Below, piece by piece: positions 16,488 to 24,946 of a stretch of DNA of 64,000 nt. A program made the position numbers and the translations under genes. Every line of letters starts with the position of its first letter. Within the stretch, counting starts at the first letter, position 1. Origin of the DNA: Ulvibacter litoralis (GTDB lineage: Bacteria > Bacteroidota > Bacteroidia > Flavobacteriales > Flavobacteriaceae); the NCBI RefSeq assembly GCF_900102055.1, contig NZ_FNBA01000002.1:620001-684000 (forward strand), in the 5' to 3' direction. The notes under the pieces are model-generated. The model did not search any database. It saw only the letters and a list, made by a program, of their open reading frames with translations, and was not told the origin of the DNA.

Positions 16488-19023
16488 TACTAAAATCACA
16501 TCCAAAGGGAATACTGCTTGGCTTTTCAAAATGGCGTGGCGTGACGCAAAAGCAAGTAAGGTGCGTTTGCTACTTTTTATGGCGTCCATTATTTTGGGAA
16601 TTGCAGCTGTGGTTTCTATTCAGTTGTTTAGCGAGAACCTTAAAGACAATATTCAGCGCCAATCCAAAGCCTTAATGGGAGCCGATTTTATTATCGATAG
16701 CGAGCAAATCCCGAACGAACGAGCGCAAGCGATTATTGATTCCTTAAAGCCCGATGCTTCCGAAGTAAATTTTGTGTCCATGATTAACTTTCCGAAGAAT
16801 GGCGGCACCAAATTAGTGGTTGTTCGAGGTTTGGAAGGCGGATTCCCATTTTACGGAACCATAGACACACAACCCGTTTCTGCAGCTTCTACCTATCAAG
16901 AAGAAGGCGGTGCATTGGTAGATGCAACGTTACTATTACAATTTGACATCAAACCTGGTGATTCTATAAAAATAGGGGAGATTACACTTCCAATATCAGG
17001 GGCTTTAAAAGCCATTCCTGGGAGTACTGCGATTTCATCATCGGTAGCGCCACCAATCGTAATTCCGTATCGCTACATTGAAAAAACCAATCTTTTACAG
17101 TTTGGAAGTAGGAAAGAATATCAGTTTTTTTATAAAGCACCAACAGTCGATTTAGCCAAATTAGAAAAAGATTTACAGCCTTCCTTAGAAGAAGAAAATG
17201 CCGATTTAGATACACATACGAGTACGAGTCAGCGATTGGGGAAACGCTATGAAAATGTAGGAAAGTTTTTAAACCTTGCTGCATTTATCGCACTGTTATT
17301 GGGATGCGTCGGAATTGCAAGTTCGGTAAATATCTACATCAAGGAAAAACTAAAAGCCATTGCCGTTTTAAAATGTTTAGGTGCCACACGAAAACAAAGT
17401 TTCTTTATTTTTCTGATACAAATTTCGGGAATAGGAATTGTAGGCGGTCTCATAGGAACAGCGATTGGCGCAGGAATTCAGGAGTTATTTCCGTATATTT
17501 TAAAAGAATTTTTGCCTTTTGATGTAGACATACAGATCACCGCACAACCTTTAATTATGGGGGTTTTACTCGGGTTCTTTATGTCGGTATTATTTGCGTT
17601 ATTGCCATTATTACGCACTTGGTACGTATCTCCGCTAGAAGTACTTCGCATCGGAGAAGTGGCTTCAGAAAAACCCAAAAAAGCTACAATTGTAGTTTTT
17701 ATCGTAATTCTATTATTTCTATTTTCATTTTCTTTTTGGCTGCTGAAAGATGCGTTATTCGCACTCACTTTTGTGCTCGGAATTTTAGTGACGTTCGCCA
17801 TTCTTACAGGGATTTCGATACTTTCTATGAAGCTTGTAAGAAGGTATTTTCCGAAGCGAGCAGGATTTACGGTACGACAAAGTTTGTTAAACCTATTTCG
17901 TCCTAACAATCAAACCGTTGTATTAATCGTAGCGATTGGTTTAGGAACTTTTCTAGTAAGCACCTTGTATTTTACCAAAGACATATTATTATCGAAAACT
18001 AGCGTAGGAGAGACTTCTGCAACAGCAAATCTCATCACCTTAGATGTACAAAAAGACCAGCTTACCGATATTGTAAAGACTTTTGAAACTAATGACTTAG
18101 AACTTATTAATAATATTCCGTTGGTAACGATGCGGATGCATAGTATTAAAGGGGTGCTTGTAAATACACTACGCACCGATAGTACGAGTCAAGTAAGACG
18201 TTGGTTGCTAAATCACGAATTTAGAACGACCTATCGAGATTCCCTTCTTGCTTCTGAAGAACTTGTTGCAGGGGAGTGGACACCCTCACAAAGCGCGAAA
18301 GACCCAATCAAAATTTCAATTTCAGATAATATTGCTTCCGATGCGAATCTAACGGTAGGAGATCCTGTTGTTTTCAATGTACAAGGCGTATTGATGGAAA
18401 CTACAGTTGGTAGCATTCGAAAAGTAGATTGGGGACAATTGCAGCTTAATTTTTCTGTGGTGTTTCCGAAGGGAGTATTAGAAAATGCACCGCAATTTAA
18501 TGTGTTAACCACCAATGTTCCTACTGCGGAACGCTCTGCAGCGTTGCAACGAGATTTGGTGTCTAAATTTCCAAATGTGACGATTATCGATCTTCGCCAG
18601 ATGTATACTATTATTGAAGATATTATTGACAAGGTTTCGTGGATTATCAATTTTATGGCCTTCTTTAGTATTGTAACGGGAATTATTGTATTAATAGGCT
18701 CTGTACGAAATAGTAAATATCAACGCATTAAGGAAAGTGTGTTGCTACGTACTTTAGGTGCTAAGAATAGTCAGATTTTAAAGATTTCGGCCTTAGAATA
18801 TTTATTTCTTGGGATGATAGGAAGTTTGGTAGGAATTTTATTGGCATTGGTTAGCAGTTTATTATTAGCACTATTTGTGTTCAAAGAACCTTTTGTGCCT
18901 TCAATCATTCCATTTATTGTGTTTTTACCAGGAATTTCAGCTTTGGTATTGGGTATCGGACTGAGTAATATTCGCAGTGTGCTAAGCAGTTCTCCTTTGG
19001 AAGTACTTCGGAAAGAGGTGTAA
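16462..19023 (+). CDS. ybbP: Large FtsX-like ABC permease (YbbP-like)
   Basis: An 853-residue membrane protein with two FtsX modules. A first membrane helix follows KVRLLLFMASIILGIAAV; a large periplasmic domain spans about residues 50-270, a three-helix FtsX core about 270-400, a central pair of helices near 410-450, a second periplasmic domain and a second FtsX core near the C-terminus, ending in SSSPLEVLRKEV, the usual tail. Length and ten-helix layout match YbbP. It overlaps ybbA by 26 bases. Start choice follows the overlap; a later Met (at MAWRDAK) is possible. Substrate in this phylum is not known. Confidence 0.92.
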   Translation: MNRRHILSNTKITSKGNTAWLFKMAWRDAKASKVRLLLFMASIILGIAAVVSIQLFSENLKDNIQRQSKALMGADFIIDSEQIPNERAQAIIDSLKPDASEVNFVSMINFPKNGGTKLVVVRGLEGGFPFYGTIDTQPVSAASTYQEEGGALVDATLLLQFDIKPGDSIKIGEITLPISGALKAIPGSTAISSSVAPPIVIPYRYIEKTNLLQFGSRKEYQFFYKAPTVDLAKLEKDLQPSLEEENADLDTHTSTSQRLGKRYENVGKFLNLAAFIALLLGCVGIASSVNIYIKEKLKAIAVLKCLGATRKQSFFIFLIQISGIGIVGGLIGTAIGAGIQELFPYILKEFLPFDVDIQITAQPLIMGVLLGFFMSVLFALLPLLRTWYVSPLEVLRIGEVASEKPKKATIVVFIVILLFLFSFSFWLLKDALFALTFVLGILVTFAILTGISILSMKLVRRYFPKRAGFTVRQSLLNLFRPNNQTVVLIVAIGLGTFLVSTLYFTKDILLSKTSVGETSATANLITLDVQKDQLTDIVKTFETNDLELINNIPLVTMRMHSIKGVLVNTLRTDSTSQVRRWLLNHEFRTTYRDSLLASEELVAGEWTPSQSAKDPIKISISDNIASDANLTVGDPVVFNVQGVLMETTVGSIRKVDWGQLQLNFSVVFPKGVLENAPQFNVLTTNVPTAERSAALQRDLVSKFPNVTIIDLRQMYTIIEDIIDKVSWIINFMAFFSIVTGIIVLIGSVRNSKYQRIKESVLLRTLGAKNSQILKISALEYLFLGMIGSLVGILLALVSSLLLALFVFKEPFVPSIIPFIVFLPGISALVLGIGLSNIRSVLSSSPLEVLRKEV

Positions 19024-19188
19024 TGCATACAATGTTTTATTTTTAAAGAGAAACTTTTCGGGTTTTAGATTTTGGTTTTTTTTTGAAGGGTTTTCCTCTA
19101 TTTTACCTAAGAATGTCAGCGTTTAGATAAAGAAAACACCTTCCTAAAAGTTCGATTTTTTCAGAAGTAAAACAACAAACAATTCACT

Positions 19189-19196
19189 TATATTTG
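19189..19196 (+). promoter_or_regulatory. TAnnTTTG -7 promoter element before the dus gene
   Basis: TATATTTG matches the Bacteroidota -7 consensus TAnnTTTG and lies 18 bases before the dus start codon, implying a very short leader. No good TTG -33 element is seen at the usual distance, so this is a tentative call. Confidence 0.35.
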
Positions 19197-19213
19197 ACCC
19201 AAGCAATGAAACA

Positions 19214-20161
19214 ATGAGTTTTACACTTTTATCTTCGCCTTTGCAAGGTTTTACCGATTTCCGGTTTAGAAATGCACAAAACAAATATTTTGGAGGAATT
19301 GATACTTTTTACGCGCCTTATATTCGCTTAAATGGTAAAATGAAAATAAAATCATCGTACGAGCGCGATTTAGATCCAGAACATAATACGACTTTGGAAG
19401 TGATTCCTCAGGTGATTACAAATGATGCAGAGGAGTTTTTATTTGTTGCAAAATACGTACAACAACTAGGGTACAAAGAACTCAATTGGAATTTAGGTTG
19501 TCCGTATCCGATGGTGACCAATCGTGGAATGGGGTCAGGGTTAATTTGTGATCCAGCAAAAATAGATAGTATTTTACAGCGTGCCCATGATGAAACAGAT
19601 ATTTTGGTGTCCATGAAAATGCGAATGGGCTATGAAAACAGTGAAGAAATACTCCATACGTTTCCTATTTTAGATAAATACCCTCTAAAAAACGTGGCCA
19701 TACATGCGCGTATTGGAAAACAGTTGTACAAAGGCGGTGTAGATTTAGATGCTTTTCAAAAATGTATCGATGTCGCAAAACACAAATTATATTACAATGG
19801 TGATATTACGAGTGTAGCCCAGTTTAAAAACATGCAAGAGCGGTTTCCGAGTATCGATCATTTTATGATAGGTCGTGGTTTAATTGCAGATCCGTTTTTA
19901 CCGAGCATGATCAAAAACGATACGATGGAGTATCCTAAAAATCGATGGGCATTGTTTGAAGCCTTTCACGATGAAATATACCAACAATACGACGCTGCAT
20001 TATCGGGGCCGACACCCATAAAAATGAAAATGTTAGGCTTTTGGGAGTATTTTTCACAGTCTTTTTCCAACCCACAAAAGACCTATAAAAAGATAAAGAA
20101 AGCCACCAATCCTATTCGATATAAACAGGCTGTGAAAGAAATTCTTTCAGGCGAAAATTAG
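19214..20161 (+). CDS. tRNA-dihydrouridine synthase
   Basis: A 315-residue FMN-dependent TIM-barrel enzyme that reduces uridine in tRNA D-loops. The start SSPLQGFTDFRFRN is the Dus FMN-binding strand, NLGCPYPMVTNRGMGSGL (93-110) holds the catalytic Cys96, and KMRMGYE, AIHARIGKQLY and MIGRGLIADPF supply the phosphate and flavin contacts. Cys96 agrees with the position in DusC. Which uridine is modified cannot be told from sequence. It is followed after 13 bases by a small lipoprotein gene, probably in the same transcript. Confidence 0.93.
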   Translation: MSFTLLSSPLQGFTDFRFRNAQNKYFGGIDTFYAPYIRLNGKMKIKSSYERDLDPEHNTTLEVIPQVITNDAEEFLFVAKYVQQLGYKELNWNLGCPYPMVTNRGMGSGLICDPAKIDSILQRAHDETDILVSMKMRMGYENSEEILHTFPILDKYPLKNVAIHARIGKQLYKGGVDLDAFQKCIDVAKHKLYYNGDITSVAQFKNMQERFPSIDHFMIGRGLIADPFLPSMIKNDTMEYPKNRWALFEAFHDEIYQQYDAALSGPTPIKMKMLGFWEYFSQSFSNPQKTYKKIKKATNPIRYKQAVKEILSGEN

Positions 20162-20174
20162 GTGCAAATTTTAT

Positions 20175-20639
20175 ATGAAAAACGTTCAGTTATTATTCGT
20201 CATACTATCTTTTATTGGTTGTTCTGAAGGGTATCACTATACGGCTGATGTAACTTTTTACGCGCCAAAATCTAAGGTAGAAGTACGTATTGTTTCTGAA
20301 GGTTTTGTGCCGCAAGGAGACGATTTTGGAACGGGAGCAGGAAAAGCTATGCTGACGTTTAAAGAGCATTATACAGATACCTTGTATTTGCAAACGTCTC
20401 CTGAAAATATTGATACTATTAGCTACCAACATAAAAAGATTCCTTTTAAATGTACTCAAATGAATAAAGAAGCATTTTTCAATTTTCTCGATTCAGTAGG
20501 TTATAAAGGGCTAGATAGAAATGAAATTATGGAACTGAGAGATGCCATCACCTTGATAAATTACGGACCTAAAGCCAGTGTTACTGAAAATCAGACCCAA
20601 TACATTAAAATAACAGCCGCCAATCGAGCCGTCGATTGA
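20175..20639 (+). CDS. Small lipoprotein of unknown function
   Basis: A 154-residue protein with a short lipoprotein signal (lipobox LSFIGC, Cys16). The mature part is a predicted beta-rich domain with no recognisable motif. It ends 8 bases before the stop codon of the convergent exonuclease gene. Tight spacing behind the dus gene suggests co-transcription, but a functional link to tRNA modification is unlikely given its predicted envelope location. Confidence 0.78.
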   Translation: MKNVQLLFVILSFIGCSEGYHYTADVTFYAPKSKVEVRIVSEGFVPQGDDFGTGAGKAMLTFKEHYTDTLYLQTSPENIDTISYQHKKIPFKCTQMNKEAFFNFLDSVGYKGLDRNEIMELRDAITLINYGPKASVTENQTQYIKITAANRAVD

Positions 20640-20647
20640 AAGAATTC

Positions 20648-21976
20648 TTAGTAATACGGTCGTAAAATCTTCTGAATATCGATGTTATTTTTCTGCGGAA
20701 TGAGATACGCATGTAAATCGTCGGTGTGTTGAATCGACACTTCTTTATCTACAAAGCCATAGCCTAGATATTCTCCTTCTTTAATCATCACAAAAGCGTC
20801 TTCATTGGCATGCCTGCCTTTTTCTTTCAGAATAAGATTTACTTTTTGATCGGACATATCGTGAATGGCTTCTAACACTCTATTATTGTAGGTTTCCACA
20901 GTTTCTTCGTCTTTACAAATCCCCTTGCAGTCTTTAATTTTGTAATGCGAACATTCAGTAACAGCTTCTTGTAAATGACAATACTTCGGACAAAGTTGAT
21001 GCTTTTCGCAAACTTTTTCTACATAGGCCCGTAGCTCGCCAATGGTAAAAAACGTGCTGATGGGATTGGATACTAAGCGTCCTTTATTGCTCGCCAAATG
21101 AAGTATCCCTTTTCGATCTTCGTATGAAAATACAGCAAACGATTGTATGGTTCGTTTCGCTACTTTATTGTAGACAGGAAAGTGGTGCTTAATAGCGGCA
21201 TCTTCCATGAGTAAGGCGACTAATTCGCTTCCAGAAACTTCAAAATCGATGTCGCCTGTTTCGCGTACCATTTCCAATGCCTTTTTAGTCTTACTATAAA
21301 AGTGACTCAGCACTCTCTTTTTGATATCCTTGGCTTTACCAATGTAAATGATTTTCCCTTTCTTATCTTTAAAATAATAGATTCCTGTTGTATTGGGAAG
21401 CGCTTCAAAGGTTTCCTTCGGAAGGTTAGGAGGTAAGGTTGCTTCTCTTGAATTTTTATTTAGAAACTCAGTGAAAACTTCGGAAGCATTGGATTGTTGT
21501 AATAATAATTCGAATAGAATCACGGTAGCTTGTACGTCGCCTCTGGCACGATGCCTGTCTACGATATGAATTTTTAATGCAGCACACAGTTTGCCCAAAC
21601 TATACGAACGATGTCCTGGTAGTAATTTTCTTGACAAACGAACGGTACACAGTTTTTTTCTTGTGAATTCAATTCCGATGCGTTTAAACTCACCCTGAAT
21701 CACATTATAATCAAAATTGACGTTATGCGCTACAAATATGGTGCCTTCTGTAATATCTAGAATGTCTTGTGCAACTTCCTTAAAAAGAGGAGCATTCGCA
21801 ACCAATGCATTGTCAATGCCTGTGAGTGCTGTAATGTGAGACGGAATATAGGCTTCAGGGTCTATTAATGTGGTGAACTCATCTACTACAGTCGTTCCAT
21901 CGTACTTAAAAATAGAAATTTCGGTAATGCGATTGCCTGGTCCCGTTGTTTCAACATCAATAATGGTATATATCAT
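20648..21976 (-). CDS. DnaQ-like exonuclease fused to a GIY-YIG (UvrC/Cho-type) nuclease
   Basis: A 442-residue fusion. Residues 1-165 form a DEDDh 3'-5' exonuclease with ExoI DVETTG (D7, E9), ExoII VAHNVNFDY and ExoIII HRARGDVQAT. Residues about 200-285 form a GIY-YIG endonuclease with TGIYYFKDKKGKIIYIGKA, the catalytic Arg in KKRVLSHF and the metal-binding Glu in LLMEDAAIKHHFPVYN. A Cys-rich segment follows (CEKHQLCPKYC and CSHYKIKDCKGIC, six Cys), which may bind a metal. Such exonuclease/UvrC-N fusions occur in several phyla and are thought to process damaged DNA, but the substrate is not established. It is a single-gene unit. Confidence 0.9.
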   Translation of the reverse strand: MIYTIIDVETTGPGNRITEISIFKYDGTTVVDEFTTLIDPEAYIPSHITALTGIDNALVANAPLFKEVAQDILDITEGTIFVAHNVNFDYNVIQGEFKRIGIEFTRKKLCTVRLSRKLLPGHRSYSLGKLCAALKIHIVDRHRARGDVQATVILFELLLQQSNASEVFTEFLNKNSREATLPPNLPKETFEALPNTTGIYYFKDKKGKIIYIGKAKDIKKRVLSHFYSKTKKALEMVRETGDIDFEVSGSELVALLMEDAAIKHHFPVYNKVAKRTIQSFAVFSYEDRKGILHLASNKGRLVSNPISTFFTIGELRAYVEKVCEKHQLCPKYCHLQEAVTECSHYKIKDCKGICKDEETVETYNNRVLEAIHDMSDQKVNLILKEKGRHANEDAFVMIKEGEYLGYGFVDKEVSIQHTDDLHAYLIPQKNNIDIQKILRPYY

Positions 21977-22203
21977 GGAATGCTTTTCCTTTTTATTTTG
22001 TCCGTTTCAGGAGGATTTAGTGGTTGATTTTATTCGCTTTAGTAGCGATTGCAAGATACTTATAGATGTTTTAAATAACAGAACATTTTTATTAAAACTC
22101 TAGTTTCAGCTTCAGTAAAAAAACTTCATTGATAAGAACCTTTCATTCCCTGTATCTGAACCCAAATTCACAGAAAAGTTAAAAACAAGGAATTCCTTTT
22201 TAG

Positions 22204-22211
22204 TAGTTTTG
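22204..22211 (+). promoter_or_regulatory. TAnnTTTG -7 promoter element
   Basis: TAGTTTTG fits the Bacteroidota -7 consensus and lies 30 bases before the start codon at 22242, a reasonable leader length. A clear -33 TTG is not seen at 17-23 bases upstream. Confidence 0.4.
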
Positions 22212-22241
22212 TTTTTCATCTGAACAAATTAAAGTCTAAAA

Positions 22242-23012
22242 ATGAGATTTATTTCAAATAGAGTGAGAGGTTTTCTTTCCATTATTATAGTGTTAGTGGC
22301 AGTAAAAAGTACTGCACAAGAATTAATAGAAAACATCCAAGATCAAGTAGTATATAACAGTTTTATGGATGCTGATAACCTCTATGTACAATTGAGTACC
22401 CACGATAAACCTACGATGCTTTCTATGCTGCTCCGTGGATTTTATGTGTATTTTGATGTAAAAGGGAAAAAGAAGAAGAAGGTATCTGTTTTATATCCTT
22501 CAGAAGTGACAGCAGTACCAAAAAAATCGGGTACGAGAAACGGAATTGACGAACGATTACAAGAAGAGGACCATAAAGGACCTGATATTTTGACTTTAGT
22601 CGCTGAGATGCCAAAAAAGGCAAACTACACAAACCTTGATTTTGAGGAAGAATTTCATTTAGATTTGAATAGTTTGGGAATTTCGATTCATTATACTTTA
22701 GAAAATGACCAATTACACTATAAGCTCAAGATGCCAAAACAGCTTATTTCCAATAAAGCTATCGATTTTTCAAAATTCTCCATCGGAGTGGTAACACCAA
22801 AAATGGAATCGAAAGAAAGAGAAAATAAACCTAGTATGACTGCAGGTGGTGGCCAACGGGGTAGTTCTGGTGGTGGTCAACGCGGTGGCGGCCGAGGCTC
22901 TGGAGGAAAAGGCGGACAAGGTTCTAGACCCGATACATCTTCACAACAAGATGAAAGGCCCAAAGAAATAATGCTAGATATTTGGTTTGAACCAAATGTA
23001 TTAAAAAAGTAA
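22242..23012 (+). CDS. Secreted protein with Gly/Arg-rich low-complexity segment
   Basis: A 256-residue protein with a signal peptide ending near STAQ (residue 26). The first two thirds form a globular domain (DADNLYVQLSTHD, LDFEEEFHLDLNSLG) that I do not recognise. Residues about 200-240 are a Gly/Gln/Arg-rich stretch with three GGGQRG-like units, and the protein ends with a short ordered tail (LDIWFEPNVLKK). The low-complexity part looks like a flexible linker or a polyanion-binding region. It is a stand-alone gene, convergent with the NhaC-family transporter. Confidence 0.78.
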   Translation: MRFISNRVRGFLSIIIVLVAVKSTAQELIENIQDQVVYNSFMDADNLYVQLSTHDKPTMLSMLLRGFYVYFDVKGKKKKKVSVLYPSEVTAVPKKSGTRNGIDERLQEEDHKGPDILTLVAEMPKKANYTNLDFEEEFHLDLNSLGISIHYTLENDQLHYKLKMPKQLISNKAIDFSKFSIGVVTPKMESKERENKPSMTAGGGQRGSSGGGQRGGGRGSGGKGGQGSRPDTSSQQDERPKEIMLDIWFEPNVLKK

Positions 23013-23124
23013 GCCTACTTCTTTCGCACGCTCAATACATTTCATATTCGTAATTACACCTTCTATTGTAAAAGGCATTATTCCTTTAGTTTTCTATTTT
23101 TCAGAAGAAAAACCACGGCAAAGA

Positions 23125-24432
23125 CTATTGTATTCGCAGCGGTTTAAAATTAATAAAGAGCAAGGTGTAAACAAATAATAATGCTAAATACCACGTATTA
23201 GCCATTAAATCTAAGTAATCGATACGTCCTTTTGAAAAGCTCAAAATCATTAAAACTTGGGCGCCATACGGCAATAACCCTTGAAAAATACAAGCGAAAA
23301 TATCTAAAATAGACGCTGTTTTCTTGTTGTCTAAATCGTATTCGTCGTTTATGGTTTTCGCAATAGGTCCTGCAATGATAATAGACACCGTATTGTTCGC
23401 AATTGCCAGATTAATGGTACTCACCAATGCGGCAATTCCAAACTGTGCCGATTTCTTGCTTTTAATTCGTTTTTTTATGCTGACCAATATAAAATTGATT
23501 CCTCCATTTTTCGCCACCAAGGCTGCCAGTCCGCCAGTAAGTAACGACAGTAGGAAAATCTCTGTCATGTTTGTAAAACCAGTGTAGGCAATTCGCGTGG
23601 CTTCAATAAGTGTAAAATCATGATATACAATTCCTAGAAGTCCTGCCGAAATACTTCCTAAAAGTAAGGTGACAAATACATTTACACCCATGATTGAAAG
23701 TACAATGACCAACACATACGGGAGAATTTTCACCACAGAATAATTGTAAACTACAGTTTCCATTGCATCCGACTCTAAGCCCAATCCTTGAAATACTAAG
23801 ATAGCAATGGTAAAAAGCGCTGCAGGAACCGCAATTTTAATATTCTGCTTAAACTTATCACTCATTTTAGTTCCTAATGACTGTGTGGCTGCGATGGTGG
23901 TATCTGAAATCACCGATAAATTATCTCCAAACATACTTCCTCCCAACAAAGCGCCACATAAAATAGCCAAATCGGCACTACTTTTATCTGCAAATCCAAC
24001 CACGATAGGAGCCAAGGCAACAATGGCACCGACGGAGGTTCCTGTAGAAATCGATAAAAAGCTTGCAATACAAAAAATACCCACATAGATGTATTGAATG
24101 GCAATATAATCCAACCCGAGGTTTACAATGGCATCCACACTTCCTGTTTCATTGGTAATGGCCGCAAATGCACCCGCTAATAAATAGATAAGGCACATGG
24201 TAAGTATTTTATTATCGCCACAACCTTTTAATAAGGTTTTAATTTTAGATTTTATAGATTGTGGGAACAGTAGAAATGCGACAATAATTCCTGCAATCAC
24301 TGCGATAGGAGCAGGAAGGGCATAGAAATCATTTTGATAGATTCCAGCTCCTAAAAACGTACCTACAAATACAAATAAGGGGATTAATGCTGAAAATTTT
24401 GGGGAACTCTTCTTTTTGTTTGCCATGTTCAT
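23125..24432 (-). CDS. NhaC-family transporter, candidate methionine transporter (MetT-like)
   Basis: A 435-residue integral membrane protein with about eleven to twelve hydrophobic segments. Family features include SISTGTSVGAIVALAPIV, a discontinuous-helix motif in the first half, GGSMFGDNLSVISDTT, and the pseudo-symmetric counterpart NNTVSIIIAGPIAK in the second half. NhaC proteins are usually annotated as Na+/H+ antiporters, but one branch (MetT) is regulated by S-box RNAs and proposed to import methionine. The S-box-like leader at 24503-24580 on the same strand supports that reading here. The start may be the first or the third codon (MNM). Substrate is inferred. Confidence 0.87.
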   Translation of the reverse strand: MNMANKKKSSPKFSALIPLFVFVGTFLGAGIYQNDFYALPAPIAVIAGIIVAFLLFPQSIKSKIKTLLKGCGDNKILTMCLIYLLAGAFAAITNETGSVDAIVNLGLDYIAIQYIYVGIFCIASFLSISTGTSVGAIVALAPIVVGFADKSSADLAILCGALLGGSMFGDNLSVISDTTIAATQSLGTKMSDKFKQNIKIAVPAALFTIAILVFQGLGLESDAMETVVYNYSVVKILPYVLVIVLSIMGVNVFVTLLLGSISAGLLGIVYHDFTLIEATRIAYTGFTNMTEIFLLSLLTGGLAALVAKNGGINFILVSIKKRIKSKKSAQFGIAALVSTINLAIANNTVSIIIAGPIAKTINDEYDLDNKKTASILDIFACIFQGLLPYGAQVLMILSFSKGRIDYLDLMANTWYLALLFVYTLLFINFKPLRIQ

Positions 24433-24502
24433 TAGTCATTCTAAAAAGGAAAAACAACAAGCAAATAAGTAGAAATATGAGTTAACATTTGTTCCAAGTA
24501 AT

Positions 24503-24580
24503 TGGCTTATCTATTTAGCACCTTGCTCGTTATTGCAGGTTGCTATCTCCTTTTTGAGATTCTTGATAATTATTTTAAGG
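24503..24580 (-). promoter_or_regulatory. S-box (SAM-I)-like riboswitch leader with reduced P2 and no P4
   Basis: Read on the minus strand, this leader contains the S-box landmarks TTATCAAGA (24569-24561), AGCAACC (24544-24538) and AAGGTGCTAAAT (24524-24513), closed by GATAA (24511-24507) pairing with TTATC as P1. AGCAACCTGC pairs with GAGCAAGGTGCT as P3. Where a normal SAM-I aptamer has the long P2 with GGGACT and a kink-turn, there is only a short ATCTC/GGAGAT hairpin, and where P4 should follow J3/4, the sequence goes directly into P1. It lies 71 bases upstream of the NhaC-family gene. It may be a variant aptamer or a decayed one. Confidence 0.55.
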
Positions 24581-24946
24581 CCGCAAAATTAAGGCATAAA
24601 ATGATATGTAATTCTTAAAAAAAGTTAATTTCTACATAATGTTTCGTAAGGCAGTATAAGTTTCAGTAAATCATCAAGTTATGAGATTTTTTCTTTTTTT
24701 TACTTCGGAAAAGCAACAGCTTTGATTCCTGAGGCTTAAAACGGAAGAAAATGTAGTACTGATTACAGTATAGTTGACTATCAAATACCAAACGCTTCTG
24801 AAATTTTTCAGCAAAAAAATATTGAAAGGTTGTATTTGTTAAAGAGGGAAAAACCCCTTCAGAAAAAGTTTATTACCTGTAATGTACTATTTTACATTGA
24901 GTTACCTTAGCTTTTCAATGCAATAGCAATCTTAAAAGAAGTACTC
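24581..24946. other. Intergenic region without recognisable gene
   Basis: The 366 bases between the riboswitch-like leader and the next + strand gene must hold the promoters of both. No frame of useful length, no tRNA and no strong hairpin was seen. T-runs near 24690-24700 are not paired with a stem. Nothing more can be supported. Confidence 0.5.

Noticed and set aside
17478-17909. 143-codon frame opposite the FtsX-like permease gene
   Set aside because: Shadow of a membrane-rich coding sequence; no independent coding evidence.
21870-22103. 77-codon + strand frame at the start of the exonuclease fusion gene
   Set aside because: Mostly overlaps the 5' end of a firm minus-strand gene and lacks any motif.
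22850-22940. Short repeat array (possible CRISPR or tandem repeat)
   Set aside because: It is the coding sequence of a Gly/Arg-rich linker in the gene at 22242, with irregular units and no spacers.
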